Positions 22,825 through 33,307 of a stretch of DNA of 64,000 nt are shown piece by piece. The DNA lies in contig OZ287697.1 of assembly GCA_965649825.1 (NCBI GenBank), positions 248,001-312,000 on the forward strand, given 5' to 3'. Made by a program: the position numbers and the translations under genes. This DNA is from Penicillus capitatus. Its lineage: Eukaryota; Chlorophyta. Position 1 is the first letter of the stretch; every line of letters starts with the position of its first letter. The notes beneath the pieces were generated by a model, which was given only the letters and a program-made list of their open reading frames with translations, was not told the origin of the DNA and searched no databases.

Positions 22825-25562
22825 TCAGACCAACGGTGAAGTCATAGTGGACCGACTATGTTCCATAACGATGGCGGTAAACTGGCGGCGGTCTTTGACG
22901 CTGAACCTGTACAGGAGACACACGTCGTCGATAAGGCCATACAATAGGAACGAGCGTACGCGATGCCAGTCGGCTTCGACGCTGAGAACGCTCTGCGGCG
23001 ATAAGAAGTGAATGTAGAGGCTGCGCTTTTCGGCCGCCAGTGGAATCGTTCGCCGAGTGATCGGTGAAGTGTCGATCCTGGCGACATTGATGGAATCGCC
23101 CGAAGCGGCGAGGAGGAGAGCGCCGTCCATGCGCCAGGCTAAACTATGGCAATGATGCGCACGCGTATCGTTGTCGTCGTCAGATGTTATCTCCTCAAGC
23201 GCCATGCCTTCGTCCGTGTCATAGATACGCAGCGTCTGATCTGCCATGGCGACAAGGCAGCGACGATTGGATCCGAAAGCGATCGCCACGATCGGCGTCG
23301 AGTGACGAAACCGATAGCGGAATTGGACGCCTAAGGAGCAAAGCCTCAGTCATCTGGGCGACCTCGTGAGATGCCTATGCCCAACCTGAGGGACGAAGGG
23401 CGTAGATGTAGAGCGTCGACTGAATAGAGTACGCCAATTGCTCGCCGTCGGGAGATAGGCACAAACCGTAGGGGTGCAGTCGAAAGGGAACGGTTGTCGG
23501 TGTCTCCAGCCCGACACGCGGTAGGAGACGCATGGTGGGTAGCTCCACGGCACGAATGGCGTTTTCCAGATCGATGATCCAGAGAAAAGAGACGTCCGGT
23601 GCGAAAAGGACCTGCCATGCTGCGGGTAGCGCTTTCTTCGTCTTAACCGTATGAAAAGACACAGGCTGGCCGCCTTCGACATCTAGGCCGTCAATCTGGA
23701 CGATTCGGGTTTTGGTCCCGGACGAAAGGGCGAGAAAGCGACGGTCCGCTGAAACGGCGGCGGTGCGAATGTTATGAGCATTCGAAATCGATAGTCGTGT
23801 CTTCAGTACCGCCCCATGCGTTGCTGAAACGACATCTCCATGACGGTTGTTCTCCCCTGCCGCCACCACCACCTGTCACATCACACAAAGCCATTCGCGC
23901 GCGATCTTGAAGCGATCAATATCTCACGGCAGGATTCTGAGGCAAGTGCCAGAAATCGACATCTCCTTGACGGACGGCCATAAGGAGACGGGCATCGACC
24001 GTCTGAAACCTTGGCTTCTCCGGAACAAGATCCAGCGTCATCAGTCGTCGCTCGAGAAAAGACTGAACGAGATCTGCCTCCTCGGCGCACGTGACGTAAT
24101 GCACCAGACAGTCATCGGATCCAGTGAGCAACGTCTGTTGTCGATTGTGTCGACATATAGCCCAGCAAGTCATATCATTCGCATGCGGTCGTCGGAGATG
24201 CAGACAGTTCCACATGCCATCGGGCGTCGTTCGGCGGTAGACCACTACTGTTGCGTCCATTCCTGCTGAGAGGACATAATCGACGCTGTCTTGCCGGGTC
24301 GCCATCAGCAAGGTCACATCCGCATGGTGTTTCTCGTATGCGCAGAGGAGCGTACCGAACCGACGGTCCCAGAACCCGACGCGACCGTTGGCGTCGCCAC
24401 TGACAACGACATCCTCCAAACAAAGCACCGAACACACACTGACCGATGACCCCTCCTCCAAACCAACGCGCACTCGGATCCGTTCATGACCTGTGAGAAG
24501 AAAACGCACGTGCACGGAGCCGCCAGGGAACGACGGATGGCGTACCCATGTTTCGATGAAGTGACGGGGATGCGAGCAAAGACCAGAGACGTATGGTGCC
24601 GTCTTCGTAACCGACGGCCACTTCGATGGCGTCATTCGCACACCAACTCAGACACAACGCCCTGTCCATTCACCATCGCATCTTTCCGATGCAGTAGACG
24701 AGGCGCAGCCGCTTACCGCGTGGCAGTGGATGGCAGCAGACCAAGAAAAACACAGTTGCCGCCGCATTCGATGGAATAGAATCGCACGGCGCCGTCGTCG
24801 CATGACAGTCCCAGCCAGATTGCGTCCTCCCTCGGCGATATCTCCTTTCCCGGCGGCGTCGGTTTTGCATAGTCGGATGGAGGAGACACCGTCATGGACC
24901 AGATTCCGCCGCCGCTCACTTCTTCGACGCTCTTGACGTCGCCTGTCTCCAAGTGCCACTCCATCAGTCTAGACAACGCGCAATACAATGACAGCTTCTC
25001 GCCAGCTTCGCATCACACTTTCCGTCGAGTGTGCTCGCGAAGAGACGTGGTGGCATCGTGCCCATCGAATCATCGATCCACTGGAGTCCCGTCATTTCGC
25101 ATCCCTTGCCTCCCGTCAGTCTCTGTGTTTAGAGAACTCGAGAAATGCATGCCCGACCACTGTGTCGTCTGCACTTTAAGTAGCGTCCAATGATGTGACT
25201 CCCAGATCTCCACGTCGCCGGACGCGCGTGCCAAGGCGAGCCACTCCCCGTCGGGTGTCGCCGTAAGTTGCCGAACGCCACTCGGCTTCCAGTCAACATA
25301 CTCAAACCGATGCAGAAAACCGAGATCTGTTGTCATCGGTGCCCGTCCGGAATCCGACCGAACAAACAAACACACCTTTCCCTTGTGCATCCCGCTCCCC
25401 GCCCTTAACCGTACACGGCGTAGAAGCTGATACGAAGCTGGCGTTAGGAGGCTTGGCTTCAGTCGGGGTGGTGCCTGAACGTCGACGTTTCGGCCTTCCC
25501 ATGTCTTGCAGCGGTGATGTGACGTGATTAGGGTCGTCGTCGTTCCCCTCGTCTTTCTGCAT
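22825..25562 (-). CDS. UTP4: UTP4 (cirhin), WD40 protein of the small-subunit processome
   Basis: Eight exons (25562-25376, 25326-25175, 25122-25019, 24968-24717, 24661-24546, 24490-23928, 23872-23386, 23330-22825) give 788 aa. After an acidic and basic N-terminal extension of about 65 aa (PKRRR patch), the first blade reads LHRFEYVDWKPSGVRQL, close to the conserved HRVRFF..YVPSGIR start of UTP4. About 12-14 WD-type blades follow (SGDVEIW, EDGTIRLW, NGRVGFWD, SAGMDATVVVYR, CLSPDGEQLAYSIQ), as in the double-propeller UTP4. In yeast and human UTP4 belongs to the t-UTP/UTP-A complex, which binds nascent pre-rRNA in the nucleolus. The start is 60 bp from that of AP-2 alpha on the other strand. 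Confidence 0.82.
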
Positions 25563-25622
25563 TCATTCATTCACCGCATCGCGTTCGCGTCGTTCACGCC
25601 GTTTCGACTTTGTTTCATCACC
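25563..25622. promoter_or_regulatory. 60-bp divergent start region (UTP4 / AP-2 alpha)
   Basis: Start codons at 25562 (minus) and 25623 (plus) leave 60 bp between them. ATTCATTCATTCA is a short direct repeat next to the UTP4 start. No TATA box is visible. Confidence 0.4.
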
Positions 25623-28600
25623 ATGGCGAAACTCGTTGCGATGCGCGGTCTTCAGGTGTTCTCACACTGTCACTCTTTCTTTCTTGCTATTCACGTACGT
25701 GCGTGCGTTCGTCTGGCAGATGTTTATTGGAGACATCCGCGCATGTCAAAACAAAGAAGCCGAGGAGAAACGCGTCGAAAAAGAACTCGCTAAGATTCGC
25801 GAGAAATTCGGTTCGGCGAAACAACTCACGGGTAACGCCTGTCTTTGAGTCCTTGTTCGACTCATCCTGTCTTCTGCAGCATACGACCGAAAGAAATATG
25901 TCTGGAAGCTGCTGTATATCTACATGCTCGGCTACGATGTCGAATTTGGCCATCGCCAGGCTGCCGATCTCCTTTCCGAAGACAAGTACGTACTGGAAGC
26001 TTGACGACTTAGGTGGACACGTGGCTGTAGGTATGCCGATAAACAGGTGGGGTATGCGGCGTGCTCTGTTCTGTTGAATGAGGTAAGGATGGCGCACAAG
26101 ATGCGAAACGAAGACAGTGTGCTGCATCGGTGTGCTGCAGAATGATTCCTTCATGCGTATTGCGATCAATTCTGTACGTAATGACCTGCTGAGTCGCAAC
26201 GAAGCTTTTCAATGTCTGGCGCTGTCTTTTGTGGGCAACGGTCTGTCCTGTCACATCATCCACGGTCGAAGATGGCGCTGTCTTTAGTGGGCGGTGCGGA
26301 AATGGCCGAGGCGTTGACACCAGATGTGATGAAGATCCTGGTCCGTGACCCCCTCGCCCCCTCTCTTACCTCATCCCTCTTGTCCGTTGCTGTAGACAAG
26401 CGGGACATCGCGGTCTGTTGTGCGTAAGAAAGCAGCGCTGGCTCTGTTGCGTCTCTACCGTAAGATGCCGATCGATGCCGAGATGATTCAGCCATCGTCT
26501 TGGTCGAGCAAGATGTCGAGTCTCCTTGATGAAAACGACATCGGTCACATCACTCACACTTTTCACTCTTTTACGAGATCGCATCGACAGGTCTATTGAT
26601 CGCCGTGTGTACGCTGCTCCTTGGCATCGTCTCACGTTCCTCCTGTGCCGGGTACGAAGGATGCTTCTCCAAAATCGTGAAGCTCCTGGCACGGTTAGTG
26701 ATCGACAAGGATGTGGCACAGCAGTACACGTACTATGGCATTCCTTCTCCTTGGCTCCAGGTGAAGTCGCTCCGACTGCTTCAGTACTTTCCTCCCTCTG
26801 AAGATCCTGCCACCGTCGCGCGTCTGTCCGATATCCTGACCCAGTCCATCAACGGAATGGGCTCGGTGAAGAACGCCAACAAGAGCAACGCCCAGCATGC
26901 GATTCTTTTCGAAGCGATTGCTCTGTGTCTGCACATGGATCTGGATCAAGAACTGCTCCAACAGAGCGTGGCATTGCTTGGAAAATTCTTGACGATGTCG
27001 GATCCCAATATCAAATACCTCGCCCTGGAGAACATGTCGCGTTTGGCATTGGTTCCCGAAATGCTCGATGCGATTAAGCGTCATCAGAAGACGATCATTT
27101 CTTCCCTCAAAGTGAGCTGCCTGCGCCGCCAGCGATGGAGCGGTGGTGGAGAGATGAGATGTAGGATGCCGATGTGAGTATTCGTCGCAGAGCATTGGAT
27201 TTGCTCTTTACGATGTGCGACGCTTCCAATTCCGTTGAAATCGTTGACGAGCTGCTAAAGTACACAACGATCGCCGATTTTAGCATCCGCGAAGAACTGG
27301 TCTTAAAAATTGCGATTCTGGCCGAGCGCTTCGCTCCGAATGTCCGATGGTATGTCGACGCCTCGATGGATCTCATCGAAAGAGCGGGAGAACATGTGAG
27401 CGAAGATATCTGGCATCGAGTGATCCAGTTGGTCACGAACAACGACGACATGAAAGAGTACGCGGCAAACAAAGTCATCGAGGCACTGAAGAGAGGCGGC
27501 GCCTTCGAAGCGCTCATCTCCGTCGGCGCTTTCGTTTTGGGAGAATACGGAGCCGCCCTGCGTCAGCAGCACCCTCCGCTCGAGATCTTTCAACTGCTGC
27601 AGGAACGGTTTCCTGCGTCATCTGGCCGTACGAAAGGCCTGTTGATGACATCGTATCTCAAATTGGCGATGATGGATCCAAACAACGAAGAATTGAAGCA
27701 AGGGGTGATGCAGGTTTTTGAGTACTATTCCAAAGTGGTGGATGCCGAATTGCAACAGAGGGCAGTGGAGTACCTTGCCTTTATTCGTCAGCCGCCAGCT
27801 GTCACATCACAGTACATTCAACCTATGCCGAAGTGGGAGGGCCGTGAGTCCTCGCTCGTGCGTCGACTGGCAGCACAGGAGGGAGAAGTGACCGATGCAC
27901 GCGACGATGAAGAAGCTGGCAGTTTCGGCGAGAAGCCACATGCCATGGCAGATCTCTCTGTTCCTCTGGCACTGTCTGGAGATGTGAATGGCACATCGGA
28001 TTTTGTCGACATCGGTGAGGCACCGGCGCCCGTGACCACTTCCAACGGTACGGGCAATCCTGTCGTGGCCAGTATCGATGCACTGGATGATCTCATCGCC
28101 TCACCGACGCAGCCGCCGGCCGATCCGCCTGCGGCACCCGATCCCTTTGCTGCTAGTGGAAATGAACACTCCCTTATGGGAGGACCCCCTCCAGCCATCA
28201 CCCTGGCCGGAGATCTGCAGCAATGGTTCGATGCACTGGTGATCAAAAACAAAGGGCTCCTGTACGAAGACACCTACCTTCAGGTAAGCCTCGCTGACAT
28301 TCTTGGCTTCCGATCCCCTACGGTTATATGTCTAGGTGGGATTGCACAGTGAATTCCATGGCAGTCGTGGAACATTGACGCTCTTTATGGGAAATAAACA
28401 TTCTGCCAATAAAATAGAGAGACTGGTGTGTATGGTGCCGCCAACGGCGGAGTTCAATCTCAATCTCGGGCCCATTCCGCCCGAAATTCTTCCCAAAGTT
28501 CAAGTCCAAGTCCGCATCTCCTTTTCTCTCATCATCAAGTGAATGTGAGCGATGTCTGGCAGGTGCATTTGACAGTGGAATGCACTCAGCCTTTCATGGA

Positions 28601-29060
28601 ACCGCCTGCGATGCAGCTGAGCTATCGTGTCGAGGTACATTCGATGACACAGACGCTGAAGCTGCCCATTCTGCCGAACAAGTTTTTCCAGCCGTGCTCC
28701 GATATCTCACAGGAGCTCTTTTTTGAGTACTGGAAAGCACAGCAAGGTCCACCCCAAAAACTCCAGGAGTTCATCACCACACCCGTCCCCGTTCCGTCCG
28801 CCGCCGTGGAAACGCTTTTGGAGTCGCTGGGCTTCGGATGTCGTTCTTTGGCTCTGGATGCCAACGAAGACAACGCCGTGGGCGCTGCTTATTTTAAATA
28901 TGGACATTCGGGACAGGAGCAGCAGCTTTTGGCCCAGGTTCGAGTGGAAGGCAATCCACAAGGACGTCGTCAGTTTCGAGTGACGGTCTGTACAGCAAAC
29001 GTGGTGTTAACTGCGAAGCTCAAAGACACCATCCTCCAGCAATTAAGTGTTTTTCGTTAA
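25623..29060 (+). CDS. AP2A1: AP-2 complex alpha subunit (alpha-adaptin)
   Basis: Eleven exons (25623-25655, 25720-25831, 25880-25985, 26031-26082, 26141-26240, 26288-26340, 26396-26543, 26591-27111, 27165-28283, 28336-28509, 28563-29060) give 971 aa, close to animal and plant alpha-adaptins. The trunk begins MRGLQMFIGDIRACQNKEAE and contains KKYVWKLLYIYMLGYDVEFG, QYTYYGIPSPWLQVKSLRLL and AELQQRAVEYL. A hinge rich in Ala, Pro and Asp follows, with a DPF motif. The ear starts near GLLYEDTYLQVGLHSEF and has the platform segment LPNKFFQPC. AP-2 links clathrin, PtdIns(4,5)P2 and cargo at the plasma membrane. The first eight exons are tiny, the last ones long. Introns 5 (26241-26287) and 7 (26544-26590) contain TGTCACATCA or GTCACATCA at or near the donor. 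Confidence 0.96.
26544..26590 (+). other. Intron starting GTCACATCAC (type example, forward orientation)
   Basis: This 47-nt intron starts GTCACATCACTCACACTTTT, continues CACTCTTTTACG and ends CGACAG. The frame (ENDI/GLLIAV of AP-2 alpha) fixes both ends. Its motifs are those of 16435-16478 read from the opposite strand. Confidence 0.9.
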
Positions 29061-29177
29061 GTCCTGTTTGTTTGGTTGTTTGTACGGATGACGATAATCT
29101 GAATGCTGAACCTACTACTGACCTGTCACATCATCTGTCACGTCATTACTCCCTCCGTCACGCAACGCCGAGCGAGG

Positions 29178-29184
29178 TATAAAA
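29178..29184 (+). promoter_or_regulatory. TATA box (TATAAAA)
   Basis: GAGGTATAAAAGCGCTC is followed about 25 nt downstream by TTCAGTG, a plausible initiator near 29205. It lies about 130 bp before the ATG at 29313 and in the right orientation. Most other genes in the block lack such a box. Confidence 0.55.
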
Positions 29185-29312
29185 GCGCTCTTGTTGCTCC
29201 GTTCAGTGATTTTCGAGCATCTCTGGCGTCAGTCCATTCCTTGATTGAACGTTGCTAAGCGAATCAGCGCCAAGAAGTCCATTCCTTCAAAAATGACAAG
29301 ACCGAGGGGGTG

Positions 29313-30039
29313 ATGCGAGTTGTCGAGGATCTGTGAGCATTTGAGGTGTTTGCGTTGTGGACGTGTGCTGATGGCGTGGGTCGACAGTGGCGATGTGACG
29401 GCGGATTCGAATGCGATGTACGTCGTCATGCGCAACGCTCTGCGTGTGTTGGAAGGCGACGAGGGTGCACATTCGATGCCCGTTGCGCAGAGAACAGCTT
29501 TTTGCGCTGCGTTGCGAAAGGTCTTGCACGAATGCCTCGACGAAAGGACGCGCAGCGAATGCGCTCTCCGGATACGTGCAGCCTATCGCTGGTTCTGTGC
29601 TCGTCGACTACTGGACATGACGCACCATCCGTTGCCTTCTTCGAATGCCAAGCGATCTGCCGTTGTGCGCAGCGAGGTCCAAATCGGCGAAGGGGTGAAG
29701 GGATCTGATGATCAAGAGGCGATGGCTAAGGTTCCCGTGCGTCTCGAGTATGGTCGTGATGCGCTTCGACGTTGGACGACGGTTCGCGAGAATATCGAGG
29801 CGCTAAAGAGACGCGTAGCGGTGGACGAAATTGATCGTTGTGCCAGAGAGGTTGCCAAATGTAAAGCGCTTGGCGTACCGGCGAGCGAGGCGCACCTCTC
29901 CCGTGCCCTGATGCCGGTCACTCTGGCAGTTGAATGCTCTCGCCGCTGTCAAGCGTCGTCGCCACGAGCAAAGATAGAGATGCGATGCCGAAGGGGAAGA
30001 GATGATACGGAAGCTCATTTCCGTGATCCTGATCTGTGA
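29313..30039 (+). CDS. Uncharacterised basic protein
   Basis: Two exons (29313-29332, 29388-30039) give 223 aa; the 55-nt intron runs GTGAGC to GACAG. The protein is basic and helical. A segment LRIRAAYRWFCARRLLD is reminiscent of an IQ motif but lacks the full consensus. No signal or membrane segment is seen. An unspliced reading could begin at ATG 29371. The upstream TATA box supports transcription. Confidence 0.5.
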
Positions 30040-33000
30040 ATTGGATAGACACGGCAAACACAGAACCTCAGTCGTATTCTTGGACGTTATGTACACTGAA
30101 TGCTTCCAATGTGGCGGAACTTGCCTAACTTACTTATTCCGGCGGGTCCGTGTCACACAGTCAAGCTCCGAAGGATTCAGTTAATGCGGCATGTTGCTTA
30201 TGATTGGAGAACGTTTTTTTGTAGCGGTCGAGAGAAAAACGCGCCTTAAGTACGAACGCCCTTGACATGCTGCAATTTTTTGTCTCTACGTTCGTGGTGT
30301 TTATTGAAATGCGCACGACCTTCACCTTTCGCTACAGCGTTCATATTCCCTTACGTTAATCGAAAAAGATAAGGGTATTCAGGGTTTTTCTGTCACCATG
30401 CCATCTATTTATTTAACTTGCTTTTATGAAGAATAAGCAACGACAGTGTGCATTTTAGGTAGTGAGAAAACCGACACGAAGGTCGCCGTTCGTTGGATGC
30501 GAGTCGCGGGGTACGGCGTGGCAATAGTAGTTGCTAACTATGTGGGAGCATACAAAAGATTTGTCCGGCTTAAATACCTAGGATTTCCCGTGCGTCGTAC
30601 AAACTGTCATCATTACGTCAGTCACGCCAATCTCTTGACCGCCCATCCTCTTGTTGACGTCATGCCTCGTGCGTGGCATACATTCTCCCCTCCATGAACC
30701 GAGGCACTGCTAACATCGAACGCGACAGCCTCGCGCTGCTGGTTTGTTTCGCCCTCAACCAGAAGAAGTCCTTTGAGCGTTCAATTGTGAAGATGGGGCC
30801 ATAGACCTCACTGCTTTCCATGAAACAGTAGAGTCTTAAGCCGATGTGTGTCGATACATGCATCAAGACCGTTTAAATATTGATAAATGGAAGTTCACAT
30901 TTCTCAGAAGCACCGAGGCTGTCACATCGTGACTGCCGCGTTTCTTAGGGGTTCTGTCCCGAGGGATGCTCGTACAAGGTTCACATCACTCAGAGGTCCT
31001 TTTCTATGGCTCTGAATGAGGGTGACTCATCTGTCCTGTCACCATAAGCACAAAAATACGGGAATGTGGACATATAGACACCTTTGCTCTGTAATATGTG
31101 AAGCCTTCCCCTTACAACAATGCATTTCGCAGCGATGTCCGGAAATTCACACCAGCCACATTTTTTGAATCATTACCCTCTGAACAAGTAACTATCGAGG
31201 TCCAAGAATAGCTCGACGTCGAAAAAGTGCAGGCACGACTAGTAAAAACCGACTTTCGACCGTAGACGAACGGATGACAATGGCAATCTCACCAAAGGAG
31301 ACCGCCGAGAATCGACACTCAATCGTACTTCAGTAGATCTGACGAAACAAACATCCCTTTGACCTCCTTTCTTATTTCACGTCCCATCGTGCCTCATCCA
31401 ACGACAAGTTCACGAAGAATCGGAGAGTCTTAGGATCGTTACGTGCTCTGATACTTAATGAAATTTTAATGCGGTACTTCTATTATTCGATCTTTTTTGG
31501 CCCATTTCCTCTGCAAACGAGATAAGTATACGAAAAACCGAAGCATCAGACTCTTGTCGGTCAGATGTTTAGCTATTCATCCATTCGTCCGAGCCCCCGG
31601 CGTCTTCGTCGACGATTCCGAAAGCCTGCTCAGCACCAGATATCGATGTCGAGCAGAATTCTGCACTCAATTTCGCGTTTGACAGAATCCAGAAGACAGA
31701 GATATGTTTGCACTCAGGCGTTCAGAATTAGACAACAGCATTCGCCTTTTATCGCCTAAAAGACGGGCGTCGTATCATATGTCGCCTCGTCAGACAGTTG
31801 CGGACGCAACGGCATGCTCTACTGCGCACGGAGCACATGAAATCGACCGCCCCGATATCGATTTCATAAGATAGATATATTGGTAGCCGGGCACGCCGAA
31901 GGGACGCCGTCACATCACTTCGGCGTTCACGAGACTCTGTTTAGCCGTCAAAGCTGCCACGTCACCCTTGCCTTCTGGCCGATGGACGCCGCAATTCCTT
32001 TGACGGATATGCGTTTAACCATTCCACCGCCTCTGAACGTATCCTCCGTAGAACACAAGCCGCCGGAATCGACCTTCCATGTGTAATGACAGTAGCCATC
32101 TCTAGCCCATCCAACCGAATAACCTCTAACTCTCCACTAAACAGCAAGTGTGATGTCCATCTCCTCGTTTTTGTATATAATAGAGATACTAGAAAGGACA
32201 TCCTACTGAACTAAATGCCATGGTCGCTACGATATAGCAAACGTCCAGCATCCTGGAGGTAAGAGAGTAGTAAAGTAGACCCGCCCGTGTATTGTGTGTT
32301 CCAGACAAGGCCGCCATCGTATGGGCCGCAGACGGAAAGGGAATACCGAGTTATGTCATCACTATTGATCAAAGCAGATGGATTCCCATCTGTGTGCGAG
32401 TGGACACCTATCCACCTCCCAAATCGACCATTGTGCCATACCCATCACAGGGGCATCGCCACGTTCATGGCCTTCTGGAACGGTCTATGCCGCCAGTCGA
32501 TCACAGTCGGTGGAGAGATGAGCAAGAACGTATGCCATGACGGGAACCCTAGAGGGCAGTCGATGGAGTTCAAACAGAGATTGCATGCACTGGCCTTTCT
32601 CGCATTGGCAAGGCGACGGCACAGAAAACGAGCACTAGTGAAACCGACCCCACACGCAGATTTGGCAGCAGATGTCAGAACACCCGTGCACACACAAGAA
32701 AGGAGATAAAACACTGAAGCTCTATTACCTGCTGCTAAAACCAAGATCCACGCCCTGTGTTTCAAAGATGCACATCTCGAGACCGTCTCAGGTGATGCCT
32801 CTGAACAAGACTCGAAACTAAGCAGCATCGACCAAACCTCAAACATCCGACTAGAATCTCGGAGGCCTCTTCGGACAAGGGTTCAGATGCACAGACCATA
32901 TCTCCGTGACGTATGTGCTCACTAGACGACCACTGCACCATGACAACGGCGTCGAAACTGCCTAGTGAGATGCACGTCCGCCGTTCGACGCGGGCACGAC

Positions 33001-33307
33001 CTATGCACGTTCCGCGGCCTTGCCTCGAAGATTTCTTTCAGTTGCAGATCTGCTCGATTTCACGATGCACTGGCGTCGCGTTCTTGACGGTTGCCAAACG
33101 ATTTCGTCCGCCGCATTGGCGACCCACAGTTCTCCTGGGAAATTTTTTTGATCCGTCGACTGCAGAAGCAGCTCGTCCATCCATTGACCCCAACCGCCAA
33201 CTCCTGACGAAACCGAAGCCCTTCAAAAGTAGGCGCGTTGTCTAGCGGCATCTAACTGGTCCGTGATTTTCTCGGTGACCTGGATTCGTTTCTTTGTGCC
33301 TTGGGAG
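30040..33307. other. 3.3-kb spacer without a supported gene
   Basis: Frames up to 140 codons are present (32287-32709 plus strand; 32445-32846 minus strand), but they show no domain and no clean spliced continuation. A copy of dispersed repeat R2 lies near 30912. The region may hold decayed mobile DNA. Confidence 0.5.
30912..31045 (+). repeat. Dispersed repeat R2, copy 1
   Basis: The ordered blocks GTCACATCGTGACTGCC, CGTTTCTTAGGGGTT, GCTCGTACAAGGT, GGTCCTTTTC, TATGGCTCTGAATGAG and GTGACTCATCTG match 48975-49105. Confidence 0.6.

Noticed and set aside
25185-25205. TGATGTGACTCCCAG in UTP4, first counted as another intron motif.
   Set aside because: It is coding (GDVEIWESHHW on the minus strand); the real intron is 25123-25174.
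27796-27810. CTGTCACATCACAG in AP-2 alpha as an intron boundary.
   Set aside because: The reading frame is continuous and coding there (PPAVTSQYI), so it is a chance match.
32287-32846. Overlapping plus and minus frames of 133-140 codons as a gene between UTP4/AP-2 and the oxidase cluster.
   Set aside because: No domain, no splice continuation, and frames open on both strands at the same place, as expected by chance in this base composition.
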